From Clostridia bacterium (GTDB lineage: Bacteria; Bacillota; Clostridia; Oscillospirales; Acutalibacteraceae), in NCBI GenBank assembly GCA_017621885.1, contig JAGASD010000042.1:1-35944 (forward strand): 35,944 bases of DNA, given 5' to 3'. The translations under genes and the position numbers were made by a program. Below the pieces are notes generated by a model. The model searched no databases. It had not been told where the DNA came from and saw only the letters and a program-made list of their open reading frames with translations. Below are positions 7,416-15,153 of the stretch, in pieces. How positions within the stretch are numbered: position 1 is the first letter of the stretch; each line of letters starts with the position of its first letter.

Positions 7416-8525
7416 ATGCATTCTAACCTTGACTTTGGTTCAAAGGTGTTTTTCGGAAAAAATTCTGTTGAAAAGAATAAAGCTAGGCTTCTTGCGTTGG
7501 GCAAAAGCTGTCTTATTGTTACGTCAAAAAGCGGAGCAAAAAAGAGCGGTGCTCTTGCAGACGTTGTTAATGCTTTAAGCAGTATGAATATTGAGTATTG
7601 CGTTTTTGACAAAATAACTGAAAATCCCCTTGTTTCAACGGTAATAGAGGGCGGTAAAGCCGCAAGAGAGTTTGGTGCGGAGTTTGTAATAGGTATCGGC
7701 GGCGGCTCACCTCTTGACGCATCAAAGGCGGTTGCTATATGTGCACTCAACCCTGAATATGATATTGAGGGACTTTACGGCAGGAACGTACCCTCAAAGG
7801 CTTTGCCGGTTGTTCTCGTGGGTACAACTGCAGGTACGGGCAGTGAGGTTACGGGGGTAAGCGTTCTCACAAATGACAAAACAATGATGAAAAAAAGCAT
7901 TGGCGGTGCGGATTGCTACGCTTCCCTTGTTTTTGCAGACCCCAAATACACGTACTCGATGAATTTTGACGTTACCGCTTCAACGGCTCTTGATGCCTAT
8001 GCCCACGCTGTGGAGGGATGGTTTTCAAAACGTTGTAACGACGAGGCAAGAGACTACGCAAGAAAAGCCTTTCCGCTTATTTTCAAAGGTCTCAGGTTTA
8101 TGGCTGAAACGGGTGAAATACCCGAAGAGGCTTTGCGCGACGAAATGTTTTACGGTGCATTATATGCAGGGATGGAGCTTAATATTTGCGGTGCAGGTTT
8201 TCCTCATACCGTGGGTTACGTTCTTACTGAGAATTTTGGTATTCCCCACGGCAAAGCCTGTACAGCCTTTGCGGATTATTTTATGAAAAAGGCAAAAGCA
8301 AATGAAAGTGACAGATACACAGAGCTTTTGAAAATTCTTGACTGTACCGAGGCTGAATTGCTTGACGTTATAAACAAGCTGACGGACGTTAAGGGTCTCA
8401 ATATAACGGAAGAACAAGCGGATGAATGGTGCTCAAGATGGAAAAACATTACTATGAAAAATTTTGATAACAGCCCCGGCGGACTTACGGTTGACGAGGC
8501 AAAAGAGGCTTTGCTGAGCCTGTAA
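7416..8525 (+). CDS. iron-containing (group III) alcohol dehydrogenase
   Basis: A cytoplasmic NAD(P)H-dependent alcohol/aldehyde oxidoreductase of the metal-dependent family that includes butanol, 1,3-propanediol and lactaldehyde reductases. The nucleotide-binding motif GIGGGSPLDASKA and the metal-ligand region are intact: TALDAYAHAVEGW gives Asp and His, and GFPHTVGY plus GIPHGKA give the two further His. An ATG at 7407 directly abuts the ribosome site GGGAG (7402-7406) and cannot be used efficiently; the ATG at 7416 is eight bases behind it, so the protein is taken as 369 residues starting MHSNLDFGSK. It is monocistronic and convergent with eutH. Ethanol or another short-chain alcohol from fermentation is the likely product, but the substrate is not readable. 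Confidence 0.9.
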   Translation: MHSNLDFGSKVFFGKNSVEKNKARLLALGKSCLIVTSKSGAKKSGALADVVNALSSMNIEYCVFDKITENPLVSTVIEGGKAAREFGAEFVIGIGGGSPLDASKAVAICALNPEYDIEGLYGRNVPSKALPVVLVGTTAGTGSEVTGVSVLTNDKTMMKKSIGGADCYASLVFADPKYTYSMNFDVTASTALDAYAHAVEGWFSKRCNDEARDYARKAFPLIFKGLRFMAETGEIPEEALRDEMFYGALYAGMELNICGAGFPHTVGYVLTENFGIPHGKACTAFADYFMKKAKANESDRYTELLKILDCTEAELLDVINKLTDVKGLNITEEQADEWCSRWKNITMKNFDNSPGGLTVDEAKEALLSL

Positions 8526-8535
8526 ATGAAAAAAA

Positions 8536-8568
8536 CATCGTGTTTCTCATTATTCGGGAAACACGATG
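8536..8568. terminator. bidirectional terminator between alcohol dehydrogenase and eutH
   Basis: CATCGTGTTTCTC pairs with GGGAAACACGATG (8556-8568) with one mismatch. Six A residues precede the stem and TTTGATTTTAT follows it, so it can end transcription from both convergent genes. Confidence 0.85.
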
Positions 8569-8576
8569 CTTTGATT

Positions 8577-9653
8577 TTATTTGGTTTTTGTGGTTTTATA
8601 GATTACACTTGCAACTATCAAAGCAGCAACACCTGCACAAAGCTTACCGATTATAACCGCAACAATATGATCAGGGTTATATGATAAGGTGAATGCCAAA
8701 TGGTCACCGAAAACGAATGCGGCTGAAACTGCAAAAGCAAGGTTTAATATTCTGCCCTTGCGGTTCATTTTATCTGCACTTTCCATTGTTGCAACGGAGT
8801 TTGCAAGGGTTGCTATAAGACCCACAACAGATGTGTCATCAAGCTCAAGCCTTTTGCCCAAAGCTGAAAGGGGCTTTTTAAGAAGCTTTGAAATGATTGC
8901 AATAAGAGGGAAAGTACCTGCGAGAGTAATGCAGATTGTGAAAACTGTTGCCGCGCTCTCCATAAGCGGGGCGGTGTTTTTTATAAGAACATTACCCGTA
9001 AGCGTCCGGAATATTCCCAACGCAAGACCGCAAGTGATGAGTATTGAAATAAATTTACCGAATATTGAAAAGATTTTAACCGTTACTTTTCTGAATTTTA
9101 TAAGACCTGTAACGATTATTATAGAAATCAGCAAAGCCGGGAGAAGATTTATAACCACCTTGAGCGGTGAAATCCCCATAACAATACCCGAAATAAAGCA
9201 ACCGACGGGAATTGTACATATACCGCAAAGCAGACCTAAAAGCACATCGTCGTGATTCTCTTTTTTTGCCGATTCAAGTGCAACGGGGATTGTAAATGAA
9301 ATTGTTGCACCTAACATTGCCGAAACACAAAGTCCGTGAAACGAGCCTAAAAGAGCGTCGTTTGCTATTGAATCCGCAAGAGCCGCGCCGCCCATATCGT
9401 TTGCAATGAGTATACCTGCAAGGGCGGAGGGGTCGAATCCGAAAATTTCGGCAACGGGATTTATTACGGGGATAAGCAAATCTGCAAGGGCAGGGGCTAT
9501 TGTCATCATTCCCAGCATTGAAAGGGAAAGTGGACCGAGTGTTTTTATACCTTTTTCAAACTCATCACCTAATTTAAGGTGATTGCCTGTAATTTTATCA
9601 AGTGCGCCGATTACGGCAAAAACCGCCATAATTGTTGCAAGAATCTGCGCCAA
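8577..9653 (-). CDS. eutH: EutH-type ethanolamine permease
   Basis: A 358-residue polytopic membrane protein matching EutH, the ethanolamine uptake protein. The family blocks are present: FAVIGALDKITGN at the N-terminus, FGFDPSALAGILIANDMGG, and SFTIPVALE. About ten helices are visible. No ATG fits the conserved N-terminus; TTG at 9653 with AGGA about nine bases upstream is the best start, while an internal ATG at 9629 would remove part of the first conserved helix. No eut enzyme or microcompartment gene lies in the window, so this is a lone EutH. The neighbouring iron-dependent alcohol dehydrogenase is convergent, not co-transcribed. Its own TTGATT/TATAAT promoter is present. Confidence 0.88.
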   Translation of the reverse strand: MAQILATIMAVFAVIGALDKITGNHLKLGDEFEKGIKTLGPLSLSMLGMMTIAPALADLLIPVINPVAEIFGFDPSALAGILIANDMGGAALADSIANDALLGSFHGLCVSAMLGATISFTIPVALESAKKENHDDVLLGLLCGICTIPVGCFISGIVMGISPLKVVINLLPALLISIIIVTGLIKFRKVTVKIFSIFGKFISILITCGLALGIFRTLTGNVLIKNTAPLMESAATVFTICITLAGTFPLIAIISKLLKKPLSALGKRLELDDTSVVGLIATLANSVATMESADKMNRKGRILNLAFAVSAAFVFGDHLAFTLSYNPDHIVAVIIGKLCAGVAALIVASVIYKTTKTK

Positions 9654-9682
9654 AAAACCACATCCTAAGAAAATCTTTTTAT

Positions 9683-9711
9683 ATTATACAGGGATAAGAT
9701 GGGAAAATCAA
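9683..9711 (-). promoter_or_regulatory. promoter of eutH
   Basis: Minus-strand TTGATT (9706-9711), 17 nt, TATAAT (9683-9688). The expected start near 9676 gives a leader of only about 23 nt before the TTG codon. Confidence 0.7.
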
Positions 9712-9725
9712 GGTGGTTTTAAATT

Positions 9726-9788
9726 GCAATTTATAATTGCCGACCGCAGGTCCCTTAACTCCTCACTCCTAATTCCTAACTCCTAACT
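9726..9788. repeat. core-plus-words intergenic repeat
   Basis: GCAATTTATAATTGC (9726-9740) matches the start of the module near 349-363. It is followed by CCGCAGGTCCC, a variant of the CGCAGTTCC core, and by 9754-9788, made of degenerate CTAACTC/CTAATTC words. It fills most of the space between the eutH promoter and the GH2 terminator and codes for nothing. Confidence 0.65.
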
Positions 9789-9793
9789 AAAAG

Positions 9794-9817
9794 AAGTCCG
9801 TGCATCAGCACGAACTT
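9794..9817 (-). terminator. terminator of the trkA-trkH-GH2 operon
   Basis: AAGTCCGTGC (9794-9803) pairs with GCACGAACTT (9808-9817), one G-U type mismatch, 4-nt loop. On the minus strand it is followed by CTTTTAG and lies 11 bases beyond the GH2 stop codon. Confidence 0.7.
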
Positions 9818-9827
9818 ATTTTTTGTG

Positions 9828-12092
9828 TTATTTTTTCTTTACCTTATTGAGCATTGTGTTTACTTCAAGAATCTGCTCTTTTGTGAATTTATTGCCGAGC
9901 ATCATAAAAGCACGTTTAATAGTAAAGCCTTTTACCATACCGTAAAGTGACTGTATCATGCTTTTATTGATTTTTCCGAAGCTGAAGCCCATAACCTCGG
10001 CTTTGCCGTTCTTTGAACCCTGCGACATAACGTTTTTCATCAGAAGCAAAAGTCTTACCATACAGATTTTGCCTTTAAAGGTGGACATTATATCACCGAT
10101 TGTGTCATTGATTGAATAGTAGCCAACGGGAGTGCTGATTTCAAACCAGTTAATAACCTGATTCTCTTCTTTCATAATGTAATCTTCGTTGGGTTTATCA
10201 ACCTTTCTGATTGCGGCAGTGTCGGTTAAGTCACCTGCTTTAACCTCAAGCGTCGTTTCGCCCTCGTTTTTAACTTCAAAATAGAAGAAGGGGAATTGAC
10301 CCTTTGTTTGTTTTCCGACACTTACTCCGTTCGCAAAAAGCTCAACCTCGGGAAGATTTGAATAAACCGTAACCTTTGTAACGTCTTCAACTCTGTCAAC
10401 ATATCGCTTTGAGCAAAGGTGGAGTGTCGGCTCGTCTGAAAGCCAGGCTTTATAAGCGTAGAAAGAGTCTTTTTTGTACTGTCTGTCAAATGTAACAAGA
10501 CCCTTGTGATTCATTCCGTTTTCGCCGCCCTCTGCACGGGCATCAGCGGCAAAGTCAAACATATTCCATACGTGAGTTGCCCAGATGTAGGGGCGCACGG
10601 CGATTTGTTTGATAAGCTCTTCGTGATAGTAGGACTGATATTCTTCGGTATAGTCACCCTGAGTTGGGTTGGAGGTGTGCCAGTTAAGCGCTTCACAGCC
10701 GTACTCACTTAAACCGATGGGTTTTTTGGGATATTTCTTGTGGAAATCATCAAACCATTTGCCGTTCATCTCGGTTGAGCCGCCGTACCAGCCAAAATAG
10801 TGGTTGTATGAAAGCACGTCGCTGATGTGAACGTATTCATTATCAGGAGAGCACATTGTAACTGAAGCGATGGTTGTCAGACGTGTTTTATCAAGCTTGT
10901 GAACAAGGTCGTTAAGGTCCTTGTGATTTTTAATAAGATGAGGGTCGTCAGCGCCTGCGATTGTAATTTCGTTAGAGAGACCCCAGAAGCAGATTGACGC
11001 GTGGTTGTAGTTTTGTGTAACCAATTCTGTCATCTGGCTTATGGTGTTGTCATAAGCATCGTGCATATGACGGGAAATATAGGGGATTTCTGCCCAGATA
11101 ACAAGACCTGATTCATCGCAAAGGTCATAAAATTCCTGTGCGTGCTGATAATGCGCAAGGCGGATTGTTGTTGCGCCAACCTCAAGAATAAGCTCAATAT
11201 CGCGTTTGTGGTCCTCGTAGGAAAGGGCGTTACCCTTTTCGGGATAGTCCTGGTGACGTGAAACACCGCGCAAGGGATATTCCTTACCGTTGAGGATAAA
11301 GCCCTTTTCGGGGTCAACACTGAAGGAACGGCAACCGAAACGGGTTGAAACAGTATCAAGAGCCTCACCGTTTTTCAGGAGCTCTGCCTTTAATGTGTAA
11401 AGGAAGGGGTCTTTTCTGCCGTTCCAGAGATGAACGTTGTTTATTGTTAAAACGGTGTCGGTGTCTTTTTTGTCTGTTTCGGCTTCGCAAACAACCTCTT
11501 CACCGTCAAGAATTGTGAATTTAAGAGCTGTGCCGTCTGCATTTTTTGTGTATGCTCTTACAGCTATATCAGCATTATCTCCCTTGATTTCGGGTGTAAC
11601 CGTAATTCCGGGAGCGCCGTGATACTCAAGGTCAAAATGTGCAGAGGGTACGCTTATAAGCTTAACCGAACGGTAAATACCGCCGTAGAAGGTGAAGTCG
11701 GCAGTCTGGGGATACACGGTTTCATTCGGGGAGTTATCCGCAGTAACGGTAAGAAGGTTTGTTTCTTTAACGTCGTTTGCAGGGATTTTTACTCTGAAGC
11801 GTGAATAACCGCCGTGGTGAGTGAAGATTGAATTTCCGTTCCAGAAAATTTCTGCAGATGAGTTTACCGCATCAAATTCAAGGAAATTCTCCTCGCCGAT
11901 TAAATCAGCTCCGGGAATTTCTTTGTAGTAAAAGGCTTTAAGGCGCTTGTAGTCGTTGCCGCCGTCCTGACCGTCCTTGCCGTTCCAGGTATGGGGGAGA
12001 TTTAATTCTATTGCATCTGAAGGAATAGCCGCAGCCGAGGTGTTTTTGTCAGTAAATAACCAGCGGTCATTAATGATTCTTGTATTTCTCAT
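9828..12092 (-). CDS. glycoside hydrolase family 2 beta-glycosidase
   Basis: A 754-residue GH2 enzyme, probably a beta-galactosidase or beta-glucuronidase, with no signal peptide and therefore cytoplasmic. The order is sugar-binding jelly-roll (about 1-150), immunoglobulin-like domain (150-255), TIM barrel (255-560), then a beta domain. The acid/base glutamate is E375 in GLSNEI and the nucleophile is E463 in LSEYG; the barrel entry R-L-A-H-YQH is also typical. The last ~110 residues form an extra helical, Lys-rich tail of unknown role. It begins only eight bases behind trkH with GAGGTG as ribosome site, so it is co-transcribed with the potassium genes. Substrate specificity within GH2 cannot be decided by eye. 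Confidence 0.9.
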   Translation of the reverse strand: MRNTRIINDRWLFTDKNTSAAAIPSDAIELNLPHTWNGKDGQDGGNDYKRLKAFYYKEIPGADLIGEENFLEFDAVNSSAEIFWNGNSIFTHHGGYSRFRVKIPANDVKETNLLTVTADNSPNETVYPQTADFTFYGGIYRSVKLISVPSAHFDLEYHGAPGITVTPEIKGDNADIAVRAYTKNADGTALKFTILDGEEVVCEAETDKKDTDTVLTINNVHLWNGRKDPFLYTLKAELLKNGEALDTVSTRFGCRSFSVDPEKGFILNGKEYPLRGVSRHQDYPEKGNALSYEDHKRDIELILEVGATTIRLAHYQHAQEFYDLCDESGLVIWAEIPYISRHMHDAYDNTISQMTELVTQNYNHASICFWGLSNEITIAGADDPHLIKNHKDLNDLVHKLDKTRLTTIASVTMCSPDNEYVHISDVLSYNHYFGWYGGSTEMNGKWFDDFHKKYPKKPIGLSEYGCEALNWHTSNPTQGDYTEEYQSYYHEELIKQIAVRPYIWATHVWNMFDFAADARAEGGENGMNHKGLVTFDRQYKKDSFYAYKAWLSDEPTLHLCSKRYVDRVEDVTKVTVYSNLPEVELFANGVSVGKQTKGQFPFFYFEVKNEGETTLEVKAGDLTDTAAIRKVDKPNEDYIMKEENQVINWFEISTPVGYYSINDTIGDIMSTFKGKICMVRLLLLMKNVMSQGSKNGKAEVMGFSFGKINKSMIQSLYGMVKGFTIKRAFMMLGNKFTKEQILEVNTMLNKVKKK

Positions 12093-12100
12093 AAGTCACC

Positions 12101-13558
12101 TCATAATTTTTTCTTGAAATGTTTTTTGTGTAACGATGGTGTGAACAAGCAAATAAGCGGGAATATTTCAAGCCTGCCCAGAAGCATATCTGCGATAAAT
12201 ATAAGCTTTGAAAGTGCGCTGTAACCACCGAAGTTCGCTGTGGGTCCTACTTTTCCCAGACCGGGACCGATGTTATTGAACGTGGCGGCAACAGCGGTGA
12301 AATCCGTTACCATATCATATTTGTCTGCCGAAACAACAAGAAGTGACACGGCAAAAATAATAACGTAAACAATAAAGAAAGCAACGGTGCCCTGGAAGGT
12401 TTCGTTTGTTACACGCTGACCGTCAAAGGTGATAACCTTAACGCTTCGGGGATGTGTGTAAGAATGAATTGTTTTCTTTGCGTATTTCAAAAGAAGAATT
12501 ACTCTGGATACTTTAAATCCGCCGCCCGTACTGCCTGCACAAGCACCGATGCACATAACCATAACGAGTATGGTTTTGCTGAGCTCGGGCCATTTATCGA
12601 AATCCGTGGTAGAAAAACCCGTTGTTGTCATAATTGAGCTTACCTGGAATGCCGCGTGGCGGAAGGCTTCAAGAATTGTGTCAAAACAACCGCGGATATT
12701 TATGGTGATGGTAAGTATTGCTGTGCCCATAATGCCGAGATAGACCCAAAGCTCACTGCTTTTGAATGCATCCTTGAATTTTTTGAAAAGCAAAAGAAAA
12801 TATATATTAAAGTTTATGCCGAACAATGCCATAAAGACGGTTATTACCGTCTGACAGAATACGTTGTAGCTTGCAATGCTTGAATTGAGTACACCGAAGC
12901 CACCGGTACCCGCTGTGCCGAAGGTGATTGTAATACTGTCAAACACGGGCATACCGCCAATAAGAAGCAGAACAATCTGAATGACTGTCATACCGAGATA
13001 TATTCCGTAAAGAATACGGGCTGTTTTGTTTGAACGGGGTACAAGCTTGCCTACACTGGGACCGGGGCTTTCCGCACGCATAAGGTGGAGGTCGCCGCCT
13101 CCGCCTGCAAGGGGCAGAACCGCCATTACAAAAACAAGAACACCCATACCGCCTATCCAGTGAGTAAAGCTTCGCCAGAAAAGCATTGATTTTGAAAGGG
13201 CTTCAACGTCGGAAAGAATGCTTGCGCCCGTTGTGGTAAAGCCGGAAACCGTTTCAAAAACCGCATCTATATAGTTGGGGATTTCACCGCTGATAAAAAA
13301 GGGCAAGGCACCGAAAAGACTCAGGAAAATCCAACCGAGTGCTACAATAAATAAGCCGTCTTTTGCGAAAATTGTTTTGTCACGGGGCTTGAGTCGGGTT
13401 AAAATAAAGCCTGCAACACAAAGAACGGCTATTGTAATTAAAAAGCTTGTAATTACTGATTCGCTGTAAATGAAGCCTATTGCCAACGGCAAAAGTAAAA
13501 GCCCCGCTTCACAAAAAAGCAATATGCCAAGCACGTATGCTATCATCCGTTTATTCAT
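12101..13558 (-). CDS. trkH: Trk/Ktr-type potassium transporter membrane subunit
   Basis: TrkH forms the K+-conducting pore of the Trk uptake system. The 485-residue polytopic protein shows the four degenerate selectivity-filter loops: SGFTTTGAS, GTAGTGGFG, TTTGFSTTD and FNNIGPGLG. SLHKKHFKKK forms a basic C-terminus. The N-terminal extra helices are characteristic of TrkH rather than the shorter KtrB. AAGG lies about nine bases before the ATG at 13558. It follows trkA by 20 bp and precedes the GH2 gene by 8 bp, so all three form one transcription unit. In Firmicutes this system is typically restrained by cyclic di-AMP acting through the RCK subunit. Confidence 0.95.
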   Translation of the reverse strand: MNKRMIAYVLGILLFCEAGLLLLPLAIGFIYSESVITSFLITIAVLCVAGFILTRLKPRDKTIFAKDGLFIVALGWIFLSLFGALPFFISGEIPNYIDAVFETVSGFTTTGASILSDVEALSKSMLFWRSFTHWIGGMGVLVFVMAVLPLAGGGGDLHLMRAESPGPSVGKLVPRSNKTARILYGIYLGMTVIQIVLLLIGGMPVFDSITITFGTAGTGGFGVLNSSIASYNVFCQTVITVFMALFGINFNIYFLLLFKKFKDAFKSSELWVYLGIMGTAILTITINIRGCFDTILEAFRHAAFQVSSIMTTTGFSTTDFDKWPELSKTILVMVMCIGACAGSTGGGFKVSRVILLLKYAKKTIHSYTHPRSVKVITFDGQRVTNETFQGTVAFFIVYVIIFAVSLLVVSADKYDMVTDFTAVAATFNNIGPGLGKVGPTANFGGYSALSKLIFIADMLLGRLEIFPLICLFTPSLHKKHFKKKL

Positions 13559-13578
13559 ATCAAAAAACCTTCAAATAT

Positions 13579-14946
13579 TTATTCAAGAATATCATCAAGG
13601 CTTGAAAGCCTTTCGGTTGACGTTACAACTACTACAGAGTCACCCGGCATTAAAACATCAGCACCGCTGGGTATAATAACTGTGTCACCGCGGGTGATTG
13701 TGCCCAGAAGTATATTGGGCTTCAGGGTCAGATTCTGGATAGCGCAATTAACAAGAGCGCTGTCGGGTGAAACCTGGAATTCGATTGCTTCAACCTTGTT
13801 GTTTATAATCCTTGTGAGGTTTTCAACGTCACCCTCACCGTCTCTTGCCGTTTTTGAACGAACGTGCTTGAGAATAATGCTTGCCGTTGTGAATTTGGGA
13901 TAAACAACGCTGTCAATATCCAACGTCTTTATTACCTCTCTGAAAAGGGTGTGGTTAACCTTTGTGATTGTTTTTACGGCAGGATTCACGCTTTTGGCAA
14001 AAAGCGAAAGAACAATGTTTTCTTCATCAATGCCCGTAAGGCAGCAAAAAGCATCACTTTTTTTGAGACCCTCCTCAAGAAGCAGGGAGTGATTTGTGCC
14101 GTCACCGTGAATGACGTTTATATGCGGCAACTCATAGCTCAGCTTCAGCGCCGTGTCAAGGTCTTTTTCAACTATGGTTGCGTTTACGTTAAGATGATTA
14201 AGGTTCTTTGCAAGGTAAACAGCAATTTTGCCGCCGCCGATAATCATAATGTCTTTCATATGAGTGGTGCGGAAGCCGATCTGACTGAAAAACTCAGGGG
14301 CAGTTTTTTCAGGGGTAAGCACCGCAACGGTATCATTTTCCTGAATAACAAAATCACCCGAGGGGATGAAAATTTCATCTCCTCTTTCGATTGCACAAAC
14401 AAGAGCCTTTGTTTTTATTTTTGAAAAGGAGTCTTTTATGGCTTTGTTGCAAAGATTACAGCGCTTGTTTGCAGAAAAGCTTAAAAGGTCAACCTTGCCG
14501 TGGCCGAAAATGTTGACGTTACGCGCAGTGGGAAATTTGAGTATTCTGAGAATTTCATCTGCGGCTTCTTTTTCGGGGTTTACAGCAATTGTAAGACCGA
14601 GGCTGTCTTTAATAAGTCTGAGGTCGTTGCTGTATTCGGGGTTTCTTACTCGGGCAATTGTGCTGCCTGCGCCTAATTGCTTTGCAAGAAGACAGCTTAA
14701 TATATTCAATTCATCGCTATTTGTTAAAGCAATAAGCAAATCACATTCGTCAACGCCTGCGTCAAGAAGAGTTTTGGAAACGGCACCGTTACCGATAACA
14801 CCGATAACGTCAATATCCTGCAGAGTGTCGTTCACAGCATCTTCATCGGTATCGATTACGGTCACGTCGTGCATTTCCTGTGAAAGCTGCTCGGCAACGG
14901 TGTAGCCGACCTTACCTATACCAACAACGATTATGTTCAAGAACAT
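13579..14946 (-). CDS. trkA: Trk potassium uptake regulatory subunit TrkA
   Basis: TrkA is the cytoplasmic NAD(H)/nucleotide-binding gating ring of the TrkH channel. The 455-residue protein holds two RCK units in tandem, each a Rossmann TrkA_N domain (IIVVGIGKVGYTVAEQL near the start and IMIIGGGKIAVYLAKNL in the second half) followed by a TrkA_C domain. The frame stays open 14 codons further upstream, but GGAGG stands just ahead of the ATG at 14946 and MFLNIIVVGIGKVG is the usual N-terminus, so 14946 is chosen. First gene of the trkA-trkH-GH2 unit, with its own promoter. Confidence 0.95.
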   Translation of the reverse strand: MFLNIIVVGIGKVGYTVAEQLSQEMHDVTVIDTDEDAVNDTLQDIDVIGVIGNGAVSKTLLDAGVDECDLLIALTNSDELNILSCLLAKQLGAGSTIARVRNPEYSNDLRLIKDSLGLTIAVNPEKEAADEILRILKFPTARNVNIFGHGKVDLLSFSANKRCNLCNKAIKDSFSKIKTKALVCAIERGDEIFIPSGDFVIQENDTVAVLTPEKTAPEFFSQIGFRTTHMKDIMIIGGGKIAVYLAKNLNHLNVNATIVEKDLDTALKLSYELPHINVIHGDGTNHSLLLEEGLKKSDAFCCLTGIDEENIVLSLFAKSVNPAVKTITKVNHTLFREVIKTLDIDSVVYPKFTTASIILKHVRSKTARDGEGDVENLTRIINNKVEAIEFQVSPDSALVNCAIQNLTLKPNILLGTITRGDTVIIPSGADVLMPGDSVVVVTSTERLSSLDDILE

Positions 14947-14976
14947 TCGCCTCCAATAACAATTTATACAAATACG

Positions 14977-15005
14977 ATTATATATCAAAGACTTATATAA
15001 AGCAA
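14977..15005 (-). promoter_or_regulatory. promoter of trkA-trkH-GH2
   Basis: Minus-strand TTGCTT (15000-15005), 17 nt, TATAAT (14977-14982), leader about 25 nt. No cyclic di-AMP riboswitch fits in so short a leader. Confidence 0.65.
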
Positions 15006-15092
15006 TATTTTGTGCCGTAAAACAATACCAAAACTGACTCGCTATTTTCGTTAATATTTGTTAAAAAAATATGTGTGTAATTACAAATAAGG

Positions 15093-15121
15093 TTGTTCTT
15101 TTCGACAAAATGTGATATAAT
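15093..15121 (+). promoter_or_regulatory. extended -10 promoter of the deacetylase gene
   Basis: TTGTTC (15093-15098), 17 nt, TATAAT (15116-15121) preceded by TGA as an extended -10. The start falls near 15128, only about 26 nt before the ATG at 15154, and no Shine-Dalgarno sequence is visible in that leader. Confidence 0.65.
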
Positions 15122-15153
15122 GTTTTCAAATATATTTTTGTGTGGTTTTGTGT

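Noticed and set aside
8525-8577. Ethanolamine-use operon formed by eutH and the alcohol dehydrogenase
   Set aside because: The two genes are convergent with a shared terminator and separate promoters, so they are not one operon.
14947-15000. Cyclic di-AMP (ydaO-type) riboswitch before trkA
   Set aside because: The predicted leader is only about 25 nt.
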